Source: a virus
DNA length: 24,651 bases
Direction: 5' to 3' (one strand)
Virus record (IMG/VR): IMGVR_UViG_3300044626_000683
Span: 1 to 24,651 of that record
Shown: one piece after another, positions 15,673-23,280 of the stretch
Position numbering within the stretch: the stretch's first letter is position 1
Layout: every line of letters begins with the position of its first letter
Notes under the pieces: model-generated
Seen by the model: the letters and a program-made list of their open reading frames with translations, nothing else
What the model was told of the DNA's origin: nothing
Database searches by the model: none
Made by a program: the position numbers and the translations under genes

Positions 15673-16317
15673 TTATAGACTTAGTGGCGTATCTAAGTCG
15701 CTATCTTCATCATCTATAGTATTATCATTATCATGCATATCGTCTAGTTGACTAAATACCTCTACAAGTATATCACGATATGGTTGATCTACACGGTGTA
15801 AGTCTAAGAGGTAAATATCTAGGTGATCATTTCGCAATAATTCAGCATGGTACATAAACTGACCAAATGCTTCTAAGTCTTCGCTGATGTTTTCGTTGGC
15901 ATAATTTTCAATTACCTGTGCTGCCATCATACGCAGTGGCTTACTAATCATGCCTTTTTGCGCTACACGTACTAGCTGCATTGCTTTGTTTTCACGATCA
16001 CGCATAATTTGATTGCGCTTGGCAGTACTCCAACTATATCCGCCGTCACCGCCCCAAAGATCCCAAGCTACACGACCTTTACTAGGAAATCCTTCTTGTC
16101 CACTGTAAAAACCAGTTGCCTGTTTATCTACTTCATGTCTGCTAAAAAAGCTGTACATGCGTAATACTACGCTTGCGCTTAATGGATCTCTATCTTTTAA
16201 TTGATTAGCTCTGGCTAAGCCAACAAGTGTACCGCCAGCTTTACCTTCACTTTTCCATTTTAGTGCTCGTCTAGCAGCACTAGCCATTCCGCTTGTTGGT
16301 TTATAAGTTTTAGCCAT
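15673..16317 (-). CDS. Phage protein with an N-terminal domain recurrent in phage structural/assembly proteins
   Basis: A 214-aa protein. Residues about 10-100 form a distinctive domain: ARRALKWKSEGKAGGT, VGLARANQL, MYSFFSRHEVDK, then VAWDLWGGDGGYSW. I recall this pattern (helical, ending in a Trp/Gly-rich LWGGD box) from many phage proteins near head or packaging genes, but cannot give a proven function. The middle is helical, and the last 30 residues are very acidic (DDMHDNDNTIDDEDSD), as in scaffold- or DNA-mimic-like tails. An AGGAG ribosome site precedes the ATG. It is the last gene of the leftward operon, 11 bases after the cyclase stop. Could be a head-assembly or DNA-associated protein. 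Confidence 0.7.
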   Translation of the reverse strand: MAKTYKPTSGMASAARRALKWKSEGKAGGTLVGLARANQLKDRDPLSASVVLRMYSFFSRHEVDKQATGFYSGQEGFPSKGRVAWDLWGGDGGYSWSTAKRNQIMRDRENKAMQLVRVAQKGMISKPLRMMAAQVIENYANENISEDLEAFGQFMYHAELLRNDHLDIYLLDLHRVDQPYRDILVEVFSQLDDMHDNDNTIDDEDSDLDTPLSL

Positions 16318-16328
16318 TACAACTCCTA

Positions 16329-17549
16329 TTATCGCATACGATTGTCATCAATAAATTTAATTTCATCTACTAGAGCATCTGCATCCGTTTTAAAATTATT
16401 AAAGTCAGCTTTACTAATAGTCTTTAATAATTCTTCTAGTAGTTTTTGTGCTTCTTGATTATGTTCGTGCCTAGCAGCATATAACCAACGAAAAGCATTT
16501 TTATTATCAGCAACTTGTAAGTAGTATTTACCCAAATTTAGCATACTAGATACGTTGCGTTTCATTCCACTGTCTTTAAGGTCGCCTAAAATACTTTCTA
16601 TTTCGCTTTGGCTGCTTAATGGATCATTAAAAATCATAGTAGCTAATTTTTGATTAGCAGTTTCATTGACTTTAGCTGCATGCCGTAAAAATTGCATAGC
16701 TAAACTATGGCTTTCGTCTTTTACTAGGTCTACTATTTTTAATGCCGTTTCACTACTAACTTTTTGATGTATTTCTCTAAAAACAGCATACGCATAGGTT
16801 TTTAACTCATTGGGCAAGCTGCTTTTCTGTAACAAATTTATTAATTCATCTAGTGCCTTTTGATCGCCTTTTAGTGCACGCCACATAAATATTCTAGTAG
16901 CTGCACTATAATTACCGTCTTGTTTGAAAGTTATACCATCATTTAAACTACGATTTCTGGCTGCTTGATCATTAACTACGGCTGAAATTAATTCATTGTG
17001 TGTTTTTGCAGTGGATTTTTTAGTACTTTTGTTTAAGTGTGGGTTAGGTTCACTGCCCTCTATTACCACACTCCAAATTTCCATTGGTTCTACATTTTTA
17101 AATTCTTGCAAGCCACGACTAACAAATTTATAATCTTTTATTTTTGTACTAACTAGTCTATATACACTATCAGTTAATGTAACACCACCATAATCAGCAA
17201 GACTTTCTGTACGAGCTGCTAAGTTTACAGCATCACCCATTAAGTTAGTGCCATAGACCCAAACTTCGCCTACATGCATGCCTATACGCCAACGCATGCC
17301 ATTATTTAATTTGCGGATATGGTGTTGCATGTCTATGCCAAATCGCACTGCATCTACAGCACTGGCAAATTCAATGAGTACACTGTCTCCGCCTGTATTA
17401 AATAAACGTCCTCGATAAGTGTTTATTAATTCGTCAATAACAGCACGGCAAGCATCTAATTTAGCTAGTGTTCCTGCTTCATCACGCTGCATTAGGGTAC
17501 TATAGCCAATAACATCACTACAGATTATGGTGGCAAGTTTAGTTTCCAT
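16329..17549 (-). CDS. Class III nucleotide cyclase with C-terminal helical-repeat region
   Basis: Residues 1-165 are a class III (adenylate/guanylate-type) cyclase domain of the kind common in Alphaproteobacteria. Metal ligands Asp12 (CSDVIGYS) and Asp55 (GGDSVLIEF) and the transition-state pair Asn109 and Arg113 (VNLAART) are present, so the enzyme should be active. The two base-selecting positions are altered: Asn51 stands where adenylate cyclases have Lys, and Asn102 (TNLMGD) where they have Asp, so the product need not be cAMP. A Lys/Ser/Thr-rich linker (about 172-185) leads to a 220-residue all-helical region with Sel1/TPR-like stretches (LNLGKYYLQVADNKNAFRWLYAA). No TM segment or signal peptide: cytoplasmic. 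The start overlaps the preceding 62-aa membrane-protein gene by 11 bases. Cyclase fold is certain; substrate and role in infection are not. Confidence 0.92.
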   Translation of the reverse strand: METKLATIICSDVIGYSTLMQRDEAGTLAKLDACRAVIDELINTYRGRLFNTGGDSVLIEFASAVDAVRFGIDMQHHIRKLNNGMRWRIGMHVGEVWVYGTNLMGDAVNLAARTESLADYGGVTLTDSVYRLVSTKIKDYKFVSRGLQEFKNVEPMEIWSVVIEGSEPNPHLNKSTKKSTAKTHNELISAVVNDQAARNRSLNDGITFKQDGNYSAATRIFMWRALKGDQKALDELINLLQKSSLPNELKTYAYAVFREIHQKVSSETALKIVDLVKDESHSLAMQFLRHAAKVNETANQKLATMIFNDPLSSQSEIESILGDLKDSGMKRNVSSMLNLGKYYLQVADNKNAFRWLYAARHEHNQEAQKLLEELLKTISKADFNNFKTDADALVDEIKFIDDNRMR

Positions 17550-17727
17550 TATGCTTTTGTTCTTTTATTAATCTGTTAACTTGATCCCAGAGTGCAGTAA
17601 TCTGTCTATCATAATTTTTTTCAAGATAATCTAGTCTAACTTTAATCGTAACAGCATAAGCAGCTATAGCAACTATTCCAGCACCTAAAAACCATAATTT
17701 ACCAACAGCGTCTGTAACTGCTTCCAT
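17539..17727 (-). CDS. Small single-TM protein with C-terminal coiled coil
   Basis: A 62-aa protein. Residues about 11-29 (LWFLGAGIVAIAAYAVTIK) form one membrane helix. The rest is a heptad-like amphipathic helix (LDYLEKNYDRQITALWDQV) ending in basic and polar residues. A strong AGAGGAG site precedes the ATG. The last 11 bases overlap the cyclase start, so the two are translationally coupled. It could be a membrane anchor or partner for the cyclase, or a holin/XhlA-like lysis protein; the sequence alone does not decide. There is no cyclic-nucleotide-binding domain. Confidence 0.78.
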   Translation of the reverse strand: MEAVTDAVGKLWFLGAGIVAIAAYAVTIKVRLDYLEKNYDRQITALWDQVNRLIKEQKHNGN

Positions 17728-17729
17728 GC

Positions 17730-18026
17730 TTATAACTCCTCTTTATACTTATTACTTAAAAACCCAACTGTAGCATTTATCTTTTCCATGTGTTTGCTAG
17801 TAATTCGTTTTAGTTGAAGTATTCTTTCTAGTTCTAGTATAAATTCGGCTATATCTTCTGGATAGCTAGACTGCGTAAAGCAGTCTAGCATCTGTACTAT
17901 AGTTTCTCTATATTCGTCTTGTTTATTTATTCTTGGTTTTGCGGCAGGCCTATCTACATGATCTAAGTAATATCTAACCCAGTATATTCCTTGATTACGA
18001 TTTTTAGGTGGGAGTTTAAGTCTCAT
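17730..18026 (-). CDS. Hypothetical 98-aa protein between phoH and the small membrane protein
   Basis: Unrecognised. The N-terminus is basic with aromatics (LPPKNRNQGIYWVRYYLDH). The rest is helical with a regular hydrophobic pattern (IAEFILELERILQLKRI), ending in SNKYKEEL. No TM segment or signal peptide. The ATG overlaps the PhoH stop by 4 bp (ATGA), and its stop is 2 bases before the 62-aa gene, whose ribosome site lies in its last codons. It is therefore part of the phoH-cyclase operon. Confidence 0.75.
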   Translation of the reverse strand: MRLKLPPKNRNQGIYWVRYYLDHVDRPAAKPRINKQDEYRETIVQMLDCFTQSSYPEDIAEFILELERILQLKRITSKHMEKINATVGFLSNKYKEEL

Positions 18027-18709
18027 TGTTTATAGGCCATAATTATTTGTTTACAGAGTTTACTGCGAACAATATCTTCATCACGAAATCTAACAACCTC
18101 AATGCCTTCGATATGTTCTAATCTATTAGTAGCATCTAAGAGTCCGCTATTGCTAATATCGCTTTGCTCGTGATCTCCGCTAATTATAATTTTACAGTTT
18201 TTACCTATGCGTGACAAGATCATTTTCAGCTCATCCCTAGTAGCATTTTGTGCTTCGTCTAGGAGTACTATACAGTCGTCAAATGTTAGTCCTCGCATAA
18301 ATCCTAACGGTTTAGGTTCTATTTGTTTTTTACTCAGTGCATACTCATAAAATCCTTTACCTAGGCTATTAGTAAAAATTTGATCAAACGGTTCTAGGTA
18401 TGGTGCGTATTTTTCTTCTAGTGTACCAGGTAAGAAGCCTAATCCTCGTCCAGTTTCTATATTAGGTCTGGTTAGTATTATTTTTTTAATGCGCCGGTGA
18501 AATAACTCACCGGCTGCATATGTGGCTGCAATATAGGTTTTACCTGTACCTGCGCTACCTATACCAAAAACAATACTATTACTATGTATTGCCATTAAAT
18601 ATTCTTCTTGAATATAATTTAATGGAGTTACATTTTCAAAACCTATTTCTAGCGGGATTACGTTATCGCGTTGAACGCTTCTTAGCTTTTTAGCACTGCT
18701 CTTGGCCAT
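18023..18709 (-). CDS. phoH: PhoH-like ATPase
   Basis: P-loop ATPase of the PhoH family, common in phages. Walker A GSAGTGKT is at 51-58, TRPNIETGRGLGFLPG at 80-95 is the family signature, Walker B is CIVLLDEAQN with Asp151-Glu152, and GDHEQSD follows near 178. The 228-aa length is typical of the phage form, which lacks a fused PIN domain. In bacteria phoH belongs to the phosphate-starvation regulon, but the role of the phage copy is unproven; RNA or nucleotide metabolism is often suggested. AGGA lies 9 bases before the ATG. It heads the tightly overlapped phoH/98-aa/62-aa/cyclase set. Confidence 0.95.
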   Translation of the reverse strand: MAKSSAKKLRSVQRDNVIPLEIGFENVTPLNYIQEEYLMAIHSNSIVFGIGSAGTGKTYIAATYAAGELFHRRIKKIILTRPNIETGRGLGFLPGTLEEKYAPYLEPFDQIFTNSLGKGFYEYALSKKQIEPKPLGFMRGLTFDDCIVLLDEAQNATRDELKMILSRIGKNCKIIISGDHEQSDISNSGLLDATNRLEHIEGIEVVRFRDEDIVRSKLCKQIIMAYKQ

Positions 18710-18730
18710 ATTATATCCTAGTAGTTAAAG

Positions 18731-19033
18731 TTACTTTTTATCAGGTACTTTGTGTCCGTCTAATTTTTCGTGAACCTTAACTTCTTTACACACTTGTTCT
18801 GGCTTACCATCTTTGCCAATAACAGGCTTACCATCTTTTACTTTATCAATACAAGCCTTTTCTTTTTTAGCTTCTTCTTTTTTAGCAGGAGCCTTTTCTT
18901 CTTTCTTAGCTGGCTCATCCTTTTTAGCTTCTACTTTAGCTGGTGCTTTTTCTTCCTTTTTAACTGGATCAGCTGCTAATGCTGGTTGTATTAAAAGTGC
19001 TGAAGCTACAAATGCTAATAGAATTTTAGTCAT
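18731..19033 (-). CDS. Small exported Lys/Glu/Ala/Pro-rich protein
   Basis: A 100-aa protein with a textbook Sec signal peptide: TK, then ILLAFVASALLIQPALA, cleaved before or after Ala21 (PALAA/DP). The mature part starts with repeats of KKEEKAPAK type (about 25-58), an extended highly charged linker like those that span the periplasm in TonB or spanin proteins. It ends in a Gly/Lys domain with two Cys (ACIDKVKDGKPVIGKDGK ... QVCKEV) that could form a disulfide. AGGAAA precedes the ATG. Function unknown; predicted periplasmic. Confidence 0.8.
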   Translation of the reverse strand: MTKILLAFVASALLIQPALAADPVKKEEKAPAKVEAKKDEPAKKEEKAPAKKEEAKKEKACIDKVKDGKPVIGKDGKPEQVCKEVKVHEKLDGHKVPDKK

Positions 19034-19044
19034 ATAGTTTCCTA

Positions 19045-19497
19045 TTATAGTTCTGGAAATGGTTGTTGAGGAGGTGCGGCTTTGCCGCCAAACCCAACAG
19101 TTACTTGATTGCCGCCAGTTGATGGTGCTATGCTTATGCTGCCGTTGTTACCTAGGGTAACCATAGGAGTAGACATAGGTGGTGGGCTTGGTGGCTTATC
19201 CCAACCTTTATTTGCAGCTTGTAGGGCTGCTTTTTGAGCTTCCTTATCACCACTAGCTAACATAATACCACTAAGAGTACCTGTTAAAAAAGTAGCTATA
19301 GGAATAATCAATTCAAAAAATTTGTTATCTACAGGGCTAATACCATTCATAGGTTGTGTTACAAATATTAAGCTGTAGAGTACTACAAATACGATACCAA
19401 ATAATGTTAATGCTAGTACCATACCTATAAAAAATTTAAGCCTAGCCATTAACTCATCTTCAGTATAGCGCGGGCCTTCCCATAGGTCTTTAATCAT
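19045..19497 (-). CDS. Two-TM membrane protein, holin-like
   Basis: A 150-aa protein. A charged N-terminus (KDLWEGPRYTEDELMARL) is followed by TM1 at about 21-46 and TM2 at about 61-82 (LIIPIATFLTGTLSGIMLA). The C-terminal tail from about 84 is Lys/Ala then Pro/Gly-rich, carrying SPPPMSTP and a QVTVGFGGKAAPP end. Two TM helices with a short loop and a soluble tail fit a class II holin, but the tail is long and no endolysin is visible in the window, so this is only a suggestion. The ATG overlaps the lipoprotein stop by 4 bp. Confidence 0.75.
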   Translation of the reverse strand: MIKDLWEGPRYTEDELMARLKFFIGMVLALTLFGIVFVVLYSLIFVTQPMNGISPVDNKFFELIIPIATFLTGTLSGIMLASGDKEAQKAALQAANKGWDKPPSPPPMSTPMVTLGNNGSISIAPSTGGNQVTVGFGGKAAPPQQPFPEL

Positions 19498-19739
19498 TTA
19501 CAATCCTTTGCTGCTTGAACTGGGGTTGATGTTGGTAATTTATTGTTATTATTTACACGATCTTTTTCGTATGGTGTTAAATCTTCAGGACAAGTGCCAT
19601 TAGCACTACAATAGGGTCGTTTACATACCTTATGATCCCAGTTATCTGGATTTTGGCAAGGATACCTGTACATATCGCTACAACCAGATACTAATAGCGC
19701 AATAAGTATTACTAACCTAACCACGGAATCCACATCCAA
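19494..19739 (-). CDS. Small Cys-rich lipoprotein
   Basis: Signal peptide with lipobox VSGC; the lipidated Cys is residue 20 if ATG 19739 is used, or 15 if the in-frame GTG 19724 is used, which gives a tighter signal peptide. Ser follows the Cys, so Lol sorting predicts the outer membrane. The mature part has five more Cys (RYPCQNPDNWDHKVCKRPYC, GTCPED, DCK), probably paired by disulfides. I recall similar 'YPCQxPxNWxxxxCKxPxC' lipoproteins in other phages, function unknown. It overlaps the end of the DUF4337-like gene and the start of the two-TM gene. A small outer-membrane lipoprotein could be an o-spanin, although Rz1-type o-spanins are Pro-rich and not Cys-rich. Confidence 0.82.
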   Translation of the reverse strand: MDVDSVVRLVILIALLVSGCSDMYRYPCQNPDNWDHKVCKRPYCSANGTCPEDLTPYEKDRVNNNNKLPTSTPVQAAKDCK

Positions 19740-20239
19740 AGAGCTTGACTAACTATTAGTGCACCAGCTACACCTACTACGGTACTTACATAAAACATAG
19801 CCATACTAGCAGCTAATATACTGGCCGTTAATAATACAATGCTAATTTGTAGTATACTGCCGCCCCAAGTAAACCAAGGACTACGCTTTTTAGCCTCATC
19901 ACGCTCTGCTTCTAGTGCCTTGGCTTTTTCCATAATCTCTTTTTTATCGTCACTCATGCGTTTAGCTTCTGCTAAAAACTTATCACGATTTTCGGGTTTG
20001 CTAGCTTCAGCAGCACTTATTTCGTATAGTACGCCACGAACATTTTTAGCCTGATACCATGCCCACATATTATTAGCTTGTATGGTATTATTTTGTATTT
20101 TACTGCTGTTACTACCACCTATCATTGTATTTATTGCTAGTAGTGCTGCTAAAAATACAATAACAAAACCTGCTTTGTCCTTAATTTTAGCTTCTTTTTC
20201 ACTACGTGTTAGTGGTTTAACTTCTACTTTTTCAGTCAT
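19712..20239 (-). CDS. DUF4337-like membrane protein
   Basis: A 175-aa protein matching what I know of the DUF4337 family. A basic N-terminus leads to TM1 (about 24-42, FVIVFLAALLAINTMIGGSN), then the family box NNMWAWYQAKNVRGVLYEI (57-74). A charged coiled coil follows (about 80-120), with TM2 (about 128-149) and TM3 (about 151-170) at the end. Function of the family is unknown. It follows the TM/coiled-coil gene by 9 bases with an AAGGG ribosome site, and its end overlaps the lipoprotein gene by 13-28 bases depending on the start used. Confidence 0.82.
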   Translation of the reverse strand: MTEKVEVKPLTRSEKEAKIKDKAGFVIVFLAALLAINTMIGGSNSSKIQNNTIQANNMWAWYQAKNVRGVLYEISAAEASKPENRDKFLAEAKRMSDDKKEIMEKAKALEAERDEAKKRSPWFTWGGSILQISIVLLTASILAASMAMFYVSTVVGVAGALIVSQALWMWIPWLG

Positions 20240-20248
20240 ACTATACCC

Positions 20249-20914
20249 TTATTTATTGGCTAGTGGATTATCTAATGCCTTTTTGAGATCTTCATTGATC
20301 TTCTTATCAAGTGCCTTAAGTTTAGCATCTACTTCTCTATTATTAGCAGCAATAGCTTTGGCATTATCAGCACTCATTTTATTCATTTCTTTTGTGGCAG
20401 CGTTAAGTGATTGATCTGCAGCTTTTTGTATAGATCTAACTTCAACTTTAATTTCCTGCACAGTTTTATCTATTTCGCGCTGTTGAGTTTTATTGCTAGC
20501 TTCTACGGCTTCAACAACTTTTTCAAGTCTGCGTATATCGCCTTTAAGATCGTTTTTAATATCACGAGTATATTCTGCTGTTTTATCACTACCTTCCTGT
20601 ACAGCCTTAGCCGTTTTTGTAGAATTTTCTTCAATAACGGCTAATCGCTTATCAAATTCGCTAAAATCTGGTGCTACATACTCAGCAATCTTCTTTTTCA
20701 TGCCAATATAGTCTTTATATACTTCAAAAGCACCATACAGTGCACCAAGCACGCTACTCAATAATGTAGCTACAACCATTAGTTTAGCAGGCGTAAAATC
20801 ATACCCACCTACACTAATAACAGTATCTTTACTAGCATACTTTTTAGCGGCAGCTTCTAGCTCATCTACTTTCTTATCTAAGTTTACTTTTTCTTCACTC
20901 ACGGCTACCTCCAT
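20249..20914 (-). CDS. Membrane-anchored coiled-coil protein
   Basis: A 221-aa protein. A short N-terminal amphipathic segment (1-30) precedes VGGYDFTPAKL, then one TM helix (about 43-63, KLMVVATLLSSVLGALYGAF). About 150 residues of highly charged coiled coil with no Pro follow (85-215), rich in Lys, Glu, Asp and Ala. No Cys. The layout (N-terminal membrane anchor, long periplasmic or cytoplasmic helix) recalls i-spanins and phage membrane tethers, but it is longer than Rz. It starts 10 bases inside the end of the 791-aa exported-protein gene. Confidence 0.78.
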   Translation of the reverse strand: MEVAVSEEKVNLDKKVDELEAAAKKYASKDTVISVGGYDFTPAKLMVVATLLSSVLGALYGAFEVYKDYIGMKKKIAEYVAPDFSEFDKRLAVIEENSTKTAKAVQEGSDKTAEYTRDIKNDLKGDIRRLEKVVEAVEASNKTQQREIDKTVQEIKVEVRSIQKAADQSLNAATKEMNKMSADNAKAIAANNREVDAKLKALDKKINEDLKKALDNPLANK

Positions 20915-23280
20915 TGTTGGTCTATCATCTGCTGGTGCAGCTGGTCACTACGTAAGTTTTGCAGTGCACGTCTGTTATCTACAGTACGTTGATTACGATA
21001 AATTTCTTTTGGGGCATAAAATGCTACATCTTTTAGTGCAATATTGTAGGCATTAAACCCTACAGGTACAACTGCTATACTGTTAATATCAACACCGCCC
21101 GCAACTTCATTATTTTGAGTATTACGATTTACTGCTGCTAAATTTGTTTCTATTCTTTGTTCTGCAACTGTTGGCTTACTATCAATAATATCATTGATTG
21201 GATTTGTTTTATCTGTAGTAAAATTTCTTTGTTGTTGTGGTTGTTCTGTTTCTGTTACTGCTACCGGTGCAGCTGGTTGAGATAATGTTTGTGTAGTGTT
21301 TTCTAGCGTACTTGTAGGTGCTTGTAGTGGTAATGTACCTGCAGAAGATGCTGCATATGCCTGCTGTACTTCTGATATAACTGGTTGTATAAATACGGAT
21401 GATTGTTCCTGACTGCTAAATGTGAATGTTTGTTCTTGTTTTTCTTCTTGAGTTCTTGTTGGATTTACAGGCGGCAAATTTGGTAACACAACCGCTAGTT
21501 CTACTGATTTAAACATAGCATTTGGCATTAGTATTTGTGCTGCTGATTCTATGGTTATGGGTGTCGCTGATGTTGCTTGTATAGGCAATTCTTCTCTGTT
21601 AGTAGTCGCTATTTGTTGGGCAGATTGAGTAAATGGTTGAGCAATAGAACTTGTAATATTGGACAGGTTTATTCTGCTTACTTGAACATTAATTGTTGAA
21701 ATTTGCTCATTTTCTTGTGTGCCAATACTTGAAGCTGTACTTGTTTGAATATTATTACTATCTGCTATACTTTCTGCTTCTTTGATAGACGAGCTGGCTG
21801 TTTTATTAGCTTCAACAATAGCACGTTGTGCTAGTGATAATGATCTTGTATTTTGATTAGCATTTCTTGTAAGCACGGCAGGTATTTCTGTAGCTACTAA
21901 TTGTTGAAGGCTTTGGGTAGCATCTATTCTATTATTTTGTTGTGTTGATTCGTTAATAGTGGTAACAGTCACTGATGGATTAGTTGAATTAACATCATTT
22001 AATGTCACAATAACTGATCCACTAGGAGTCAATGAAGTACTTGATGGATTTAATGCTGCAATCTTTTCTTGCTGTGCTTTAATATCAGCAACAACTTGAG
22101 TTAGTGTTTGTTGAAAGTTACTACAATTAGGACTATATAAACCATTGGTATAACAAGGATCAGGTGTCCATATAGGTCTAGTCCAACCTACCCAACCAAA
22201 ATGATTCCAAACATCACTAGCCCACCATTGCACTGAGCCCATATCTAAACTATTCTTAGATTCAGTGAACAGGTGTCTTGAACTAAAACTACCAGCATTA
22301 TTGTTACCACCTACATACCATTGTTGCTGAAGCATAGTTGTATTATTTTTATCACTTATTCTAAAATTAATATTACCTCCACCATCTGTTCTCCAATCTG
22401 TACACCAGAACATAAATGTATTATAACATGCTCCATAGTTATACCAATTGAAGCCATAGTCATATCCATGCAATACAACACCTCCACCTATATGTGGTAA
22501 TGATTGCGCTATATTATAACTGTAATAGAAAGTAGGACTTTTACTACCTTGTAAAATATTTTGAAATCCAGGGCAGCTTGGATTAAATGCAGGATTAAGT
22601 ATGCAAGGATCAACACTATAGTTTAACTTTATGTAGGCATCTTTAATCTGAGGACCATAACAGTCTGGATTACATGCCCAATATCCTGCATCCATGCCTG
22701 TTATACTTAATCTAGCTGAACCGACTAAATTAATGCCTTTAGGATTAGCAAAAGTATACGTTTCAGCTAATTGTTGCCATGTTGGATTATATGCTGGATT
22801 GCCATCATTAATATTTTTCAATCCTAATTGATGAACATTAGTGGCTTCTACTGTTCCGTTCGGCGCACTATATGTAAATGTTGCATTTAAATTATCTTGA
22901 ATTGTTCCTGTTTCACATGTTAGTCCTACTGCTTGGGCACATTGAAATCTATATTTGAAACCATACATGATACTTGTAGCAAATACAGCACTTGTGTTTT
23001 GGTATCCAAAATTAATAGTATTTAAGTTTATATTTTGCTGTATAGTACCAGATGCGTAACTAAAAATATACCCATCTGGCGTATAAGATCCGGTCATACC
23101 AGAAGTAGTCCAACCAGTTCCAGACGTCATAGTTGGATTTTGTATTAAGTTACCAGTTTGCCCATCAATACTATAACCACTTGGTGTATTAGGTGAAGTT
23201 TGGCTATGTACGAATCCAGGCAATATAGCTATAATCATTAATGTAGCTAATATAGACCAGACTATTAGTTTATCTTTCAT
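20905..23280 (-). CDS. Large exported protein: signal peptide, jelly-roll-like N-domain, conserved C-tail
   Basis: A 791-aa protein with a Sec signal peptide (about 1-26, LIVWSILATLMIIAILPGFV then HS/Q). The mature N-terminus (NLIQNPTMTSGTGWTTSG) is typical of carbohydrate-binding jelly-roll domains. Two related Cys motifs, DPCILNPAFNPSCPGF (about 224-239) and DPCYTNGLYSPNCSNF (about 378-393), flank a Trp/Tyr/Gly-rich region (about 243-375). Residues about 395-690 are low-complexity Ser/Thr/Gln/Asn, predicted disordered or fibrous. The last about 70 residues (AGGVDINSIAVVPVGFNAY, then FYAPKEIYRNQRTVDNRRA) look like a compact conserved domain. No enzyme motif seen. Signal peptides are unusual for virion proteins, so it probably acts in the periplasm, envelope or outside the cell. 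Confidence 0.82.
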   Translation of the reverse strand: MKDKLIVWSILATLMIIAILPGFVHSQTSPNTPSGYSIDGQTGNLIQNPTMTSGTGWTTSGMTGSYTPDGYIFSYASGTIQQNINLNTINFGYQNTSAVFATSIMYGFKYRFQCAQAVGLTCETGTIQDNLNATFTYSAPNGTVEATNVHQLGLKNINDGNPAYNPTWQQLAETYTFANPKGINLVGSARLSITGMDAGYWACNPDCYGPQIKDAYIKLNYSVDPCILNPAFNPSCPGFQNILQGSKSPTFYYSYNIAQSLPHIGGGVVLHGYDYGFNWYNYGACYNTFMFWCTDWRTDGGGNINFRISDKNNTTMLQQQWYVGGNNNAGSFSSRHLFTESKNSLDMGSVQWWASDVWNHFGWVGWTRPIWTPDPCYTNGLYSPNCSNFQQTLTQVVADIKAQQEKIAALNPSSTSLTPSGSVIVTLNDVNSTNPSVTVTTINESTQQNNRIDATQSLQQLVATEIPAVLTRNANQNTRSLSLAQRAIVEANKTASSSIKEAESIADSNNIQTSTASSIGTQENEQISTINVQVSRINLSNITSSIAQPFTQSAQQIATTNREELPIQATSATPITIESAAQILMPNAMFKSVELAVVLPNLPPVNPTRTQEEKQEQTFTFSSQEQSSVFIQPVISEVQQAYAASSAGTLPLQAPTSTLENTTQTLSQPAAPVAVTETEQPQQQRNFTTDKTNPINDIIDSKPTVAEQRIETNLAAVNRNTQNNEVAGGVDINSIAVVPVGFNAYNIALKDVAFYAPKEIYRNQRTVDNRRALQNLRSDQLHQQMIDQQWR

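Noticed and set aside
17539-17549. The cyclase and the 62-aa protein as one frameshifted gene
   Set aside because: The small protein has its own strong ribosome site and natural stop, and the cyclase starts with its own ATG and the N-terminus normal for the family.
18710-18725. TATAAT on the - strand just before phoH
   Set aside because: It touches the start codon and lacks a recognisable -35; the AGGA there is better explained as the ribosome site.
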